DNA of 64,000 nt, taken from NCBI RefSeq assembly GCF_008151785.1, contig NZ_CP036523.1, positions 1,116,001 through 1,180,000 on the forward strand, read 5' to 3'. Position 1 is the stretch's first letter, and each line of letters starts with the position of its first letter. The DNA is from Peptacetobacter hiranonis. GTDB lineage: Bacteria; Bacillota; Clostridia; Peptostreptococcales; Peptostreptococcaceae. Shown piece by piece: positions 28,745-37,933 of this stretch. Position numbers and translations under genes: made by a program. The notes under the pieces are model-generated. The model worked only from the letters and a program-made list of their open reading frames with translations. It had not been told where the DNA came from and made no database searches.

Positions 28745-29173
28745 TTGAAAAAGATAGTTTATAATATGGATCTTTGTAATGCTTGTTTTAAATGTCATGC
28801 AGCTTGTGCAAAGGTTCATTCGGATAAAGAAGGACTTAGTTGCAGAAAAATGAAAAGAGTTGAAAATCCTGTTACTAATTCTTTTAGATTGATTACAGAG
28901 TCTTGTAGACACTGTGAGGATCCTACTTGTATGAATAACTGTTCTCACGATGTTTTTTCTGTTGACCCAGAAACTGGTTTTGTCCTTACTAATGATGAGA
29001 ATTGTATCGGATGTCAGATTTGTTCTTTTGTATGCCCATTTGATGTACCTAAGTTTTTAAATGAAAAAATAGTAAAATGCGATGGATGTAATGACAGAGT
29101 AAAAGCTGGACTATTACCTGCATGTGTAGAAGCATGCGAATCTCACGCATTACGTTTAATAGACTGTAAATAA
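28745..29173 (+). CDS. Four-cluster ferredoxin-type electron carrier (HycB/CooF-like)
   Basis: A 142-residue protein with four cysteine groups typical of 4[4Fe-4S] electron-transfer subunits: CNACFKCHAAC, CRHCEDPTCMNNC, CIGCQICSFVCPF and CDGCNDRVKAGLLPACVEAC. Such subunits pass electrons between dehydrogenases, hydrogenases or oxidoreductases. No partner enzyme is adjacent, so it may serve a distant complex. GGGGGAGG lies eight bases before a TTG at 28745, which I take as start; the in-frame ATG at 28664 overlaps the predicted promoter, and an ATG at 28769 is an alternative. Confidence 0.85.
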   Translation: MKKIVYNMDLCNACFKCHAACAKVHSDKEGLSCRKMKRVENPVTNSFRLITESCRHCEDPTCMNNCSHDVFSVDPETGFVLTNDENCIGCQICSFVCPFDVPKFLNEKIVKCDGCNDRVKAGLLPACVEACESHALRLIDCK

Positions 29174-29289
29174 AAAAAGAAGCTATTTAATCTTCTCTCC
29201 AGGATCAGACGCATTTAGTATTTTTTGAAAATGTAGTAATATGAGCGTCTTCCATTGTCGAGTGCGATTTAAATAGCTTCTTTTTTATT
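29174..29289 (+). repeat. 3'-UTR long-hairpin element, copy G
   Basis: It starts one base after the stop of the iron-sulfur gene. The outer arms AAAAAAGAAGCTATTTAA and TTAAATAGCTTCTTTTTT pair fully and end in T, so this copy is also a good terminator in both directions. Core halves in sense orientation are CTCTCCAGGATCAGACGC and GCGTCTTCCATTGTCGAG, flanking a weak inner stem GACGC/GCGTC. It is the most diverged core together with copy F. Confidence 0.75.
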
Positions 29290-29495
29290 ACAGTTTATTA
29301 AATTGTAATTCACGAGATTTTTTATTTTAAAATAATTGCTGTTAATTTGTTACTTCTCTTTTTTTATATTTTAAATCAGCAATCCTTGATGCCTGTTATT
29401 CTTCGGCAATGCATTGTAAATTTGTTTACCATAATTAAATAGCTTCTTTTTTATTACAGTTTATTAAATTGTAATTCGTGAGATTTTTTATTTTA
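29269..29495. repeat. 61-bp direct duplication that includes the terminator arm
   Basis: Bases 29269-29329 recur at 29435-29495 with two mismatches. The repeated unit begins with the 3' arm of element G (TTAAATAGCTTC...) and continues through AT-rich DNA. The 105 bp between the copies hold no recognisable gene. The duplication lies in the 464-bp gap before the next gene. Confidence 0.8.
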
Positions 29496-29580
29496 GTGTT
29501 ATTTTCCTCAGATTTTTCATTTGTTTTTTATATTATAAGTTATAATATAGTTATAGATAATATTTTATTAAACTAAGCAA

Positions 29581-29611
29581 GAACACTCGTGACTTTAGTC
29601 ATGGGAGGTTC
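29581..29611 (+). repeat. Possible IS200/IS605 right-end hairpin scar
   Basis: CTCGTGAC-TTTA-GTCATGGG forms an eight-base-pair stem with two G-T pairs, framed by GAAC/GTTC. The string CGTGACTTTAGTCATGGGAGG resembles the conserved right-end hairpins of IS200/IS605 elements, which also form the 3' part of TnpB guide RNAs. No tnpA or tnpB lies beside it. It ends 26 bp before the next start codon. Confidence 0.5.
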
Positions 29612-29637
29612 AGTCCTTATAGAAAGGAGTTTTTCCT

Positions 29638-30558
29638 ATGAAGCTTATGTACGATGAAGAGATTTTATATAAAGTTATGACGGATCAAGTTTTACCAAAT
29701 GTGTTTAAAGAGATTTATTCAATTCCTAATCATTTAATTCTAGCAGTTATTCAAAAGATAAATAATGTATCATTTAATCAAAATTGTATAATTTCTATAA
29801 ATAATGAAGGACTTTTGTTTGGATTTATGAGCAAGTTAAAGGTCGATAAGGCGACTGATTATCATTTCTTTAAATTTAAAGATATGCAGGGAATTGCCTT
29901 GAAAAATGGTATTTTCGGTATGAAGATAATTATCCAATTTAAGAGTGGAACGAGATATCAATTATATGCGAGTAAGAAAAGTAACAATAATCTACCAAAT
30001 CAGACAGAAAATCTAGGATATATTATTTCTGTACTTGCAGCCAAAAATTTAAATGATATGAGTAGTAAGAAGTACAGTGGAATAAAGTGGGAAAATAGAA
30101 AGTCGTCGTTTGCCTATGTTTCTACTTTAATATTGGCTCTACTAATTCCAATCTGTTTTATAAATCGTATAAAAAGTACTTTGCTTTTCACAGTTATAGT
30201 TGTCGCTGTTTGGATTGTACATTTCATATTGTTTTCTGCACTTGCAACTTCTAGTGAAAAAAGAAAGAACAAAAAATTTACAGAGGAGTACAATAAAATT
30301 ATTGAAAAGTATAATGAGTCAAAAGATGATTACCAATTATACTGTGATTTAAAAAGTATTTTAAATCATCCTCGTACTAAAGACGCTAAAAATGCATATT
30401 ATTTATCACTGTCTACAGCAGCGTCAAATATAGGATATTTTAATGAATCTCTAGATTATTTGGATATGGTCGAATATTTAGAGGGCGATATTTTGAATAA
30501 AGCTGTTAATCAGCAGAGAGAGGATATAAAAACACGAAGATATAATCAAAATAATTAA
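29638..30558 (+). CDS. Two-helix membrane protein with cytosolic domains, unknown
   Basis: A 306-residue protein I do not recognise. Residues about 40-140 read as a beta-rich module similar to PH-like or YcxB-like folds (IISINNEGLLFGFMSKLKV, FFKFKDMQGIALKNGIFGMKIIIQF). Two membrane helices lie near 160-178 and 184-205. The C-terminal about 100 residues are helical, with an internal TPR-like stretch (AYYLSLSTAASNIGYFNESLDYLDMVEYL). AAAGGAG is nine bases from the ATG. The arrangement suggests a membrane-tethered cytosolic sensor or adaptor; this is inference only. Confidence 0.65.
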   Translation: MKLMYDEEILYKVMTDQVLPNVFKEIYSIPNHLILAVIQKINNVSFNQNCIISINNEGLLFGFMSKLKVDKATDYHFFKFKDMQGIALKNGIFGMKIIIQFKSGTRYQLYASKKSNNNLPNQTENLGYIISVLAAKNLNDMSSKKYSGIKWENRKSSFAYVSTLILALLIPICFINRIKSTLLFTVIVVAVWIVHFILFSALATSSEKRKNKKFTEEYNKIIEKYNESKDDYQLYCDLKSILNHPRTKDAKNAYYLSLSTAASNIGYFNESLDYLDMVEYLEGDILNKAVNQQREDIKTRRYNQNN

Positions 30559-30649
30559 AGAATTTTCGTGTTTTTGTATGAATTTATTTTGAATTTTTAA
30601 CAATAAAATGAATTAATTTTATTATTTTTAAGCGAAATGCAAAAAATAG

Positions 30650-30678
30650 ATGAAAAATGTTAAGATTTTTGGTATAAT
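30650..30678 (+). promoter_or_regulatory. Predicted promoter and leader of upp
   Basis: TATAAT at 30673-30678 with a weak ATGAAA-type -35 17 bp upstream. The 88-nt leader holds a small hairpin (AAACAAT/ATTGTTT near 30718) just before AGGAGG. Confidence 0.55.
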
Positions 30679-30745
30679 ATGAAAAAGTGTGTGTATATTA
30701 ATAATCGATTACGCATAAAACAATTTTTATTGTTTAACATATTAA

Positions 30746-31396
<651 letters not shown>

Positions 31397-31397
31397 A

Positions 31398-31522
31398 AAG
31401 GACAAGAGTGTATCTGCTCTTAGCTCCAGGCTTCAGCGCCCCACACTGTTAGAGTAACACATTTAGCAGTTGTGGGGCGCTTGCAGTATTGTCGCTTTTG
31501 AGCAGATATTTCTCTTGCCCTC
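31398..31522 (+). repeat. 3'-UTR long-hairpin element, copy C
   Basis: Outer arms AAGGACAAGAG..TATCTGCTC and GAGCAGATA..CTCTTGCCC pair with few mismatches. The inner helix is GCGCCCCACA/TGTGGGGCGC. Core halves, in sense with upp, are CTCCAGGCTTCAGCG and CGCTTGCAGTATTGTCG. This is the only strongly conserved copy whose core reads on the plus strand, matching the plus-strand gene upstream. Confidence 0.82.
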
Positions 31523-31589
31523 AGTTTGTTATTTTGATGTAAGGAAAGGCTGATAGAATAATAATTGCTCGTAGCCTATTTTTATTTCA

Positions 31590-32603
31590 TTAGTTGTTCT
31601 TCATATATTGTTTTTTATATAATTTTTCAGAAATATCTTCTATAAAACCTACTAACTCTAATTTATCTAAAAATTTTTTACTTATTCTATCTATACCTAA
31701 GTATGCTCCAAGAATATTTCCTGTAATAGATCCTGTGGAATCACTATCTCCATTATGATTTACAGAAGCAATGATTCCTTTTTCAAAGTTATTGCTATAT
31801 TTCAAAGAGCAATATACAGCTATTGCAAGAGTTTCCTCTGCAACCCATCCTTCTCCAAGTATATGTATAGCTTCAAGATCTTCAAGATTCTCTTTTGAAA
31901 GTTTTAATGCCTTTTCAACTATTTCTATCAATTCATAGGTGTATTCTTTGTCTATAAAGCATTCCTTAACTACTTCTATTGATTTTATTATAGCCCCCTC
32001 AATATTCATATTATAATGAACAATGCACGCTATAATTACAGCAAATATAGCTGATGAAAGATAAGCAAGTTCATGAGAATGTGTAAGTGCCGATGCTTTT
32101 GCTGCCAAAAAAGCAGTCTCTTTTAAACTTTTATTCTTAAAATATAATCCTATTGGTGCAGTTCTCATTATACCGCCACAACCCTTACTATTATTAATTT
32201 GCGTTTCTAATGTACCATTTGCTCCATTCCAAATTGACATCAAACAAGTTCTTCCAGGCTCTCTGCTAGAAAACAATTCTTTTATATTCAATAAATTAGA
32301 ATATCCTTCTATTCCAATATTTATATCGCCAATTTGAGTATTTGCCCAATCTATATAACACTTTCTTAGACTCTCTATCTCGTCTCCATCAGATAAAAGT
32401 AGACCATCTATAGTAAAAAGTGTCATCTGTGTATCATCAGAAATTTCTGCAACTCCATTATTTAAATTGTATACCGTTATACCATCTTTCCCATAAATAG
32501 AAAATATCTCCTCTTCAGACATAAATTCAATTGGATAGCCTAGTGCATCCCCTACAGCTCCACCTAAAATACATCCTTTAAATCTATTTAATAGCTTATT
32601 CAT
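31590..32603 (-). CDS. ADP-ribosylglycohydrolase family protein
   Basis: A 337-residue member of the DraG/ARH family, which removes ADP-ribose from proteins or nucleic acids. Metal-binding motifs are visible: GGAVGDALGYPIEF near the N-terminus, ISDDTQMTLFT (the DDT motif) and NHNGDSDSTGSITG near residue 290. All catalytic acids are present. The substrate is unknown. It stands alone on its strand, facing upp, and no ADP-ribosyltransferase was seen nearby. Confidence 0.9.
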   Translation of the reverse strand: MNKLLNRFKGCILGGAVGDALGYPIEFMSEEEIFSIYGKDGITVYNLNNGVAEISDDTQMTLFTIDGLLLSDGDEIESLRKCYIDWANTQIGDINIGIEGYSNLLNIKELFSSREPGRTCLMSIWNGANGTLETQINNSKGCGGIMRTAPIGLYFKNKSLKETAFLAAKASALTHSHELAYLSSAIFAVIIACIVHYNMNIEGAIIKSIEVVKECFIDKEYTYELIEIVEKALKLSKENLEDLEAIHILGEGWVAEETLAIAVYCSLKYSNNFEKGIIASVNHNGDSDSTGSITGNILGAYLGIDRISKKFLDKLELVGFIEDISEKLYKKQYMKNN

Positions 32604-32737
32604 TTATTATCAGCTCCATTAAAATAATATTATATTTTTATTATATTATATAAATCACTAACTTTTAAAGCAAAACATATCTATTAGCGAATTTACTTTC
32701 TTTTTCTCAGTTTTAAACTTGCTGCAAAATAAAGAAG

Positions 32738-32764
32738 GGATGCCACAGAATTCTGCGACACCCC
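32738..32764 (-). terminator. Terminator of the ascorbate-type PTS operon
   Basis: The imperfect stem GGGGTGTCGCAGAA/TTCTGTGGCATCCC is followed on the minus strand by a moderate T-rich stretch, nine bases past the stop at 32773. Confidence 0.7.
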
Positions 32765-32772
32765 AATTTATA

Positions 32773-34137
32773 TTATTCTGCTGCTGTTTCAGCTTTTTTC
32801 TTTCCTGATATCATTGAGTATATAACCATTAGTGCAACTATACCTACTAAAGCTATTGTTACTCCATTTCCTCCAAAGAACTGCTGTAGTTTTCCAAGAA
32901 CTATACCAACTACCGCGAAGTCTACATCTGAGAATGTTGAGTTTGCAACACCTAAGTTACCTAATACTGGTAATAATCCAACTGGTAAGAATGATATTAA
33001 TATACCGTTGAAGAATGCTCCAAGTATAGCACCTCTTCTACCACCTGTTGCGTTACCAAATACCCCTGCTGTTGCACCACAGAAGAAGTGAGGAACAACA
33101 CCTGGTATTACTATTGTAAGTCCCATAGCACCTAGTGCGAACATTGATACTATACCACCTATAAATGAACTTATGAATCCAACAAGTACTGCATTTGGAG
33201 CATAAGGGAACACTATAGGACAGTCAAGAGCTGGTCTTGAATTTGGAACAAGTTTTGTAGCAATTCCTCTGAATGCTGGAACTATTTCGTTAAGAACAAG
33301 TCTAACACCGTTCTGGATTAATATGAATCCTGCTGCGAATTTTAATGCCTGCATCATTGAGAATACTATGAAGTTCTGTCCACCTGATAAGTTTGTTTCA
33401 ACATATTCTGCACCTGCTGCTATTGCAACTACTATGTAAAGTATTAACATTGTTATTGATATAGAAACAACTGAATCTCTAAGGAAGCTTAAAGATTTTG
33501 GTACGTTCATTTCTTCTGTTGATTTAGAGTTTTTACCAACTGCTCTACCTATTAATCCTGCACAAGCATAACCAACTGATGAGAAATGACCTAATGCAAC
33601 TGAATCATTTTTTGTTACATCTTTCATGAATGGCTGACACATTGCTGGTGAAAGTACCATTATTATTCCAAGTGCTAAAGCTCCTGTAAATACTAACTGT
33701 ACACCTGTCATTCCTGATACTGAAAGTATAACTGCTACCATACAAGCCATGTATAATGTAACGTGACCTGTTAAGAATATATTTTTGAATTTTGTAAATC
33801 TAGCTATTAATATATTAGCAAGCATACCAAATGCCATTATAAGTGCTGTTGCCTGACCGTAGTCTTTAATTGCAAGTGCAACTACTGCTTCATTGTTTGG
33901 TATTACCCCATTTATATTGAATCCATACTGGAACATCTCACCAAATGGTGCTAATGATGCTGATATTACGTCTGCTGATGCAGATATTACAACGAAACCA
34001 ACCATTGCTTTTAAAGTAGCTTTTACTACATCTTCAAATGCTTTTTTCTGAAGTAAAAGTCCTACTAAAACTATAATACCTACTAGAACTGAGGGCTCCT
34101 GTATAAAATCGACTATATCACCTAATATTCCGTTCAT
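32773..34137 (-). CDS. ulaA: PTS ascorbate-type transporter subunit IIC
   Basis: A 454-residue membrane transporter with about 11 helices of the ascorbate-galactitol PTS class. Recognisable stretches include the N-terminal QEPSVLVGIIVLVGLLLQKK, LIARFTKFKNIFLTGHV, SVGYACAGLIGRAVG and PHFFCGATAGVFGNATGG. It takes up a sugar acid, by family L-ascorbate, while EIIB phosphorylates it. The downstream ula catabolic genes (ulaD/E/F/G) are absent here, so the substrate is not certain. It is the last gene of the regulator-IIA-IIB-IIC operon. Confidence 0.88.
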   Translation of the reverse strand: MNGILGDIVDFIQEPSVLVGIIVLVGLLLQKKAFEDVVKATLKAMVGFVVISASADVISASLAPFGEMFQYGFNINGVIPNNEAVVALAIKDYGQATALIMAFGMLANILIARFTKFKNIFLTGHVTLYMACMVAVILSVSGMTGVQLVFTGALALGIIMVLSPAMCQPFMKDVTKNDSVALGHFSSVGYACAGLIGRAVGKNSKSTEEMNVPKSLSFLRDSVVSISITMLILYIVVAIAAGAEYVETNLSGGQNFIVFSMMQALKFAAGFILIQNGVRLVLNEIVPAFRGIATKLVPNSRPALDCPIVFPYAPNAVLVGFISSFIGGIVSMFALGAMGLTIVIPGVVPHFFCGATAGVFGNATGGRRGAILGAFFNGILISFLPVGLLPVLGNLGVANSTFSDVDFAVVGIVLGKLQQFFGGNGVTIALVGIVALMVIYSMISGKKKAETAAE

Positions 34138-34202
34138 ATTTTCCTCCTTTGTTAATCAAAGCTTATTGCTTTTTAACAACCAATCCCTTTATTTATTTTT
34201 TC

Positions 34203-34478
34203 TTAGTATCCTATTTTTTCTTTTATTTTAGCTTTTAATTCATCTCTATCTAAAAGAGAATCTAAAACTATAAGATTTGGAAGATGAGAAGCACTTGCTT
34301 CTAAGTCTTTTCCTGTTACGAATATTTCAGCCTGATCTGCTGTAGCATCTGCTAAAGAGTTGTGAGATGCCTGATATTCTGAAGAAGCACCTAATTCATT
34401 TAATATATCTGTTATGTTCATTTCCACCATAAAACTTGATCCTAATCCTGATCCACATACTGCCATTATTGTTTTCAT
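34203..34478 (-). CDS. ulaB: PTS ascorbate-type subunit IIB
   Basis: A 91-residue EIIB. The phosphocysteine loop is AVCGSGLGSSFMVEMN (Cys near residue 8), typical of the lactose/ascorbate EIIB fold. It overlaps or abuts ulaC (TAATATG junction) and precedes ulaA by 65 bp. Confidence 0.92.
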   Translation of the reverse strand: MKTIMAVCGSGLGSSFMVEMNITDILNELGASSEYQASHNSLADATADQAEIFVTGKDLEASASHLPNLIVLDSLLDRDELKAKIKEKIGY

Positions 34479-34479
34479 A

Positions 34480-34881
34480 TTACATTACCTCCATAATTTC
34501 TTTTTCATTGTTTGAATTTAATATTTTTTCTACTTTTTCTTTGTTCATACATATTTCAGCTAATTTTTTTATCGTTTCTATATGAGAAGAACTATCTACA
34601 GCTGTTATTGTGAAGAATATTTTTATAGGTTTTCCTAAAAAATCTACTTCTTTGTTAAGCTTTAATACACATAAATCAGTTTTTAATGCTCCATCTTCTG
34701 GTCTTGCATGAGGCATTGCTATATGGTCTGCTATGCAAAAATATGCCCCAAACTCCTCTATTTTTGATAGTATTGCATCGTAGTATCTATCCTCTATAGA
34801 GCCATTTTTAACTAATTCATCACAAGATAGTTTTATCGCTTCTTCATAGTTTTTAACTTCATCTATTACTTTTACTATCAT
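34480..34881 (-). CDS. ulaC: PTS subunit IIA, mannitol/fructose/ascorbate type
   Basis: A 133-residue EIIA. The phospho-accepting histidine is in the conserved IADHIAMPHARPEDGA (His in PHARP). It receives phosphate from HPr and passes it to the IIB encoded just downstream. CAGGAGATAG precedes the ATG. Confidence 0.92.
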   Translation of the reverse strand: MIVKVIDEVKNYEEAIKLSCDELVKNGSIEDRYYDAILSKIEEFGAYFCIADHIAMPHARPEDGALKTDLCVLKLNKEVDFLGKPIKIFFTITAVDSSSHIETIKKLAEICMNKEKVEKILNSNNEKEIMEVM

Positions 34882-34899
34882 CTTTCTATCTCCTGACTT

Positions 34900-36825
34900 T
34901 TAAACCATTATTTTTAGATCAAAGTATTTTTCTGCGTTCTTAAATTTTTCTGCATTATTATTTTTAGTTAGTATGTTGATTAACTCAATTAGATTCTTAT
35001 TTTCATCTTTGTTCGCTAAAACAACTATGGACTTAATTCTCACCTCTGAGTTATCACCAAAATAAATTTCATTCTTTAAAGTCAACATCGATACTGCATT
35101 ATTTACAACATTCTTATTAGAAGCGTGGACAAATGCTATCTCTGGAATAAATACCATATATGTTCCAAGATCTTCTATAGCCTTTATCATATCGTCTACA
35201 TATTCTTCTTTTATAGCTCCAGATTTTATAAGTGGTTTTGATGCTTCTGCTATTGTATCTCTCCAGTTATCTGCATCGTATAAAAAGGCTGCATTGCTCT
35301 TTTTAATGATTTCAGCAACTGATGATACTTTATCTCCCTTGTACTTAGAAACAAGATATTCACTACTTTTTTCGTATACGTTATTAAATGCTAGTTTTTT
35401 AAGCTTTAAAACGTCATCTATATTAAGCATAGGGTTAACTTCAACATATTCAATATCTGTATTTCTTATAGGAACAGTGGAAATTATAATATCAACATCC
35501 TTATTTTTTAACTCTTCTTCTAAGTTATTTAATCTGCAGACACCTTCAACCTGTATCTGAGGAAGCATTACTTCCATTCTCGCACTTAGAAGTCCTGCTG
35601 TAGCTAGTCCACTGTTGCAAACTATCAGTGCTTTTGTATCAAATATTTCTTGAGTTTTTCTCTCAAAGGCTGCTCCAAAGTGCATAGCCATGTAAGAAAC
35701 CTCGTCGTCAGGAAATTCTACCCCGATTTCACTTTCGTATTTTTTCATAACATCTTCTGTTATTTGGTAAATTATCCCCAACCTCATTTTTATATCTTCT
35801 TTTAATGGGTTTTCAATCTTAAAGTTGTTTTGCATTCTGTACATTGCCACACTGAAGTGCATTACAACCGAATTTACAAAATCAAAATCATTTGAATAGT
35901 CTATTCCGGTGTATTTTTCCATATCCTCTATTATTCTCATAGCTAGATATTTATTACCATCCATTTTTACATCAGATTTATCATTTATAAAACTCATGAC
36001 CTTTGCACTTTTAAACCACTTCATTAAGTAGCAAATCTCTTTCTTATCCTCTGTTTTATCAGCAAATGCGTATTGTATAGCCTCGAATTCTTCTTCCTGC
36101 TCTTTTTCATGTATGTATTCTTCACTATAATTAAAGTTTGAATACTCTCCCATCCTCATAAAGCAGTACATTATAATGATAATTAATTCTTTAAATGATG
36201 TATCTGAGTACTCAAGAGAAAGTTTATTTTCTACCTTGTGTATTCTTTCTTCTATATCATTTTTTACAGAATCAAAATCATCTATAATCATTTTTAGAAG
36301 TTTGTAATTGTCTGCATTTGAAATCTTATAGTATAGATTGATAAAGGCATATCTTACATCTTCCTCATCTCCCTCTATACAAGTTCCAACATAAGCTTTA
36401 GAAATTACATTAATTCTTAGATTATTCAATATCTCTTTAGCTTTCTTTAAGTCTGATACAACCGTATTCTTACTTATTGAAAGCATATTTGCCAATTCCT
36501 CAACTTTACTATTTCCTATCAAAAGATTTATCGCTATGAAAATTACCCTATCCTCTGGCGAATTGATTTCCACACAATCGAAAATTGATGAAAACGTCAA
36601 TATATCTCTTTTTCCTTTAAATTCCAACTTGATACCGTATCTTGGCGTTCTAACTAAGGAAATTTTATCATTATCCTTCAGCATATATTCTATGTTATCC
36701 AAATCGTATCTAATTGTTCTAACACTAACTTTAAATTCTTTTGATATTTCATTTATTGTTGTATAATCTTTTTTATTATATAAGTATTTTAAAATACTAT
36801 TTTGTCTTTCGTTTAATGTGATCAC
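34900..36825 (-). CDS. BglG/MtlR-type transcription activator with PRD and PTS domains
   Basis: A 641-residue regulator that controls the PTS genes it precedes. Domain order: N-terminal helix-turn-helix (about 5-55, RQNSILKYLYNKKDYTTINEIS), a second HTH of the Mga type (about 85-165), two PRD domains (about 170-390, with the conserved HFSVAMYRM and AMHFGAAFERK), an EIIB-like domain (ALIVCNSGLATAGLLSARM, 400-480) and an EIIA-like domain (510-640, FIPEIAFVHASNKNV). Phosphorylation of PRD histidines by PTS proteins normally sets activity. The start is GTG at 36825, ten bases after AGGAG. As first gene it is probably autoregulated. Confidence 0.9.
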   Translation of the reverse strand: MITLNERQNSILKYLYNKKDYTTINEISKEFKVSVRTIRYDLDNIEYMLKDNDKISLVRTPRYGIKLEFKGKRDILTFSSIFDCVEINSPEDRVIFIAINLLIGNSKVEELANMLSISKNTVVSDLKKAKEILNNLRINVISKAYVGTCIEGDEEDVRYAFINLYYKISNADNYKLLKMIIDDFDSVKNDIEERIHKVENKLSLEYSDTSFKELIIIIMYCFMRMGEYSNFNYSEEYIHEKEQEEEFEAIQYAFADKTEDKKEICYLMKWFKSAKVMSFINDKSDVKMDGNKYLAMRIIEDMEKYTGIDYSNDFDFVNSVVMHFSVAMYRMQNNFKIENPLKEDIKMRLGIIYQITEDVMKKYESEIGVEFPDDEVSYMAMHFGAAFERKTQEIFDTKALIVCNSGLATAGLLSARMEVMLPQIQVEGVCRLNNLEEELKNKDVDIIISTVPIRNTDIEYVEVNPMLNIDDVLKLKKLAFNNVYEKSSEYLVSKYKGDKVSSVAEIIKKSNAAFLYDADNWRDTIAEASKPLIKSGAIKEEYVDDMIKAIEDLGTYMVFIPEIAFVHASNKNVVNNAVSMLTLKNEIYFGDNSEVRIKSIVVLANKDENKNLIELINILTKNNNAEKFKNAEKYFDLKIMV

Positions 36826-37086
36826 TTTACTTCATCTCCTAGGATTATTATATCTTTATTATAATTATCGCAGTAATTTGCCGCAATTATAAAATTTTTC
36901 CTTCATTGTGGCAAAGAAAACATAAAACTGCCACATTAAAAATCGTTTTCATGCAAGTATGCCCTCTATTTACGTATAGTTTTGCGTTTGTTTTTATTTT
37001 ACGTTTACTTGCATTTATATATAATTTTGCATAAAAAAAAGACATACCATATAATTTTCTGATACATCTCGTGTTGCAAGTAATTT
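36826..37086 (-). promoter_or_regulatory. Control region of the PTS operon with two inverted repeats
   Basis: Two dyads lie upstream of the regulator: TGTGGCA/TGCCACA (36907-36913 and 36929-36935) and ATGCAAGTA/TACTTGCAT (36951-36959 and 37006-37014). The first resembles a compact operator; the second spans 64 bp. Either could bind the PRD activator or a cre-type regulator, but no cre consensus was convincing. No gene lies here. Confidence 0.5.
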
Positions 37087-37214
37087 AAATTGGACAAAAG
37101 AAATAACTGCTCTATAGCGACAATTCCGCAAGCATCCCATATCCTATAAATGTGTTAAATAATAGGATGGGGCGCTGAGGACTGGAGCACAGAGCAGTTA
37201 TTCTCTTGTCTCTT
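37087..37214 (-). repeat. 3'-UTR long-hairpin element, copy D
   Basis: Outer arms TTGGACAAAAGAAATAACTGCTCT and AGAGCAGTTATTCTCTTGTCT pair, inner helix TATCCTA/TAGGAT with CCC/GGG. Core halves on the plus strand are CGACAATTCCGCAAGC and GCGCTGAGGACTGGAG. It reaches the stop codon of the DUF3841 gene at 37215. Confidence 0.78.
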
Positions 37215-37796
37215 TTATAATCCTTCCACTATCCATTCTTTTTTTATCTGCCAAAGTCCAGCTTGTATGCCATTTTTAGTGACATCCTCGCCATTTTTTA
37301 GCTTATCTTCATTTCTAAAAAGATTTTGCCAACTATCCATTACTTCCCTTTTCAAATCAGGATAAAAGTTAGTCAACATTATCTTAGTTTCTAACACTCC
37401 ATAAGGAGCAATTTTTTCCCTAAAAGCAACTTCTTCTTTTTCGTCTTTTCCTAAATACTTCAAGCACATAATCCTATTCCAATCTCTAACATCGAAAAGA
37501 ACTACCTCATCTAGTGGAACTTCTAATTTCAATACATTTCCTCCATTTGCTTGGTCTACGTTGTATAGGTCTTTAAAGGCCCAATATGGATACTCAGCTC
37601 CTTCTGGCTTTTTAGAAAATTTACTAGCTTCATTTACAAACCAAGAATACACAGTTGTAAATACAGCTGCACTTTCTACATACTTCTTTTCAACGTATTT
37701 TTTCTTAGAAAAACACACACCATCTTTCTTTATCGCTTCTATAACAGGATCTGCCTGAAGTGCATACAAAGTTATTTTATTATTTGAGTAATCCAT
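37215..37796 (-). CDS. DUF3841 family protein, paralogue 1
   Basis: A 193-residue cytosolic protein of the DUF3841 family. It has the family pattern of an N-terminal strand (ITLYALQADPVIEAIKKDG), YVESAAVFTTVYSWFVNEASK, PEGAEYPYWAFKD, the acidic LKLEVPLDEVVLFDVRDWNRIMCLKYLG, and a C-terminal WQNLFR. Function is unknown for the family. GAAGGAAGA is directly before the ATG. A diverged second copy lies 1.4 kb away on the other side of an IStron remnant, suggesting an old tandem pair split by the insertion. Confidence 0.8.
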   Translation of the reverse strand: MDYSNNKITLYALQADPVIEAIKKDGVCFSKKKYVEKKYVESAAVFTTVYSWFVNEASKFSKKPEGAEYPYWAFKDLYNVDQANGGNVLKLEVPLDEVVLFDVRDWNRIMCLKYLGKDEKEEVAFREKIAPYGVLETKIMLTNFYPDLKREVMDSWQNLFRNEDKLKNGEDVTKNGIQAGLWQIKKEWIVEGL

Positions 37797-37933
37797 TCTT
37801 CCTTCACCTGGTTCTAAAAATATATATAAATGTACTCATTTTAGATATTTCGCTCTTATTCTATCTTTTGATAGTTTTAAGTCTTGGTTGAGCCAGTTAT
37901 CTCAATAAAAATTTTTATCTCGATTATCCCACA

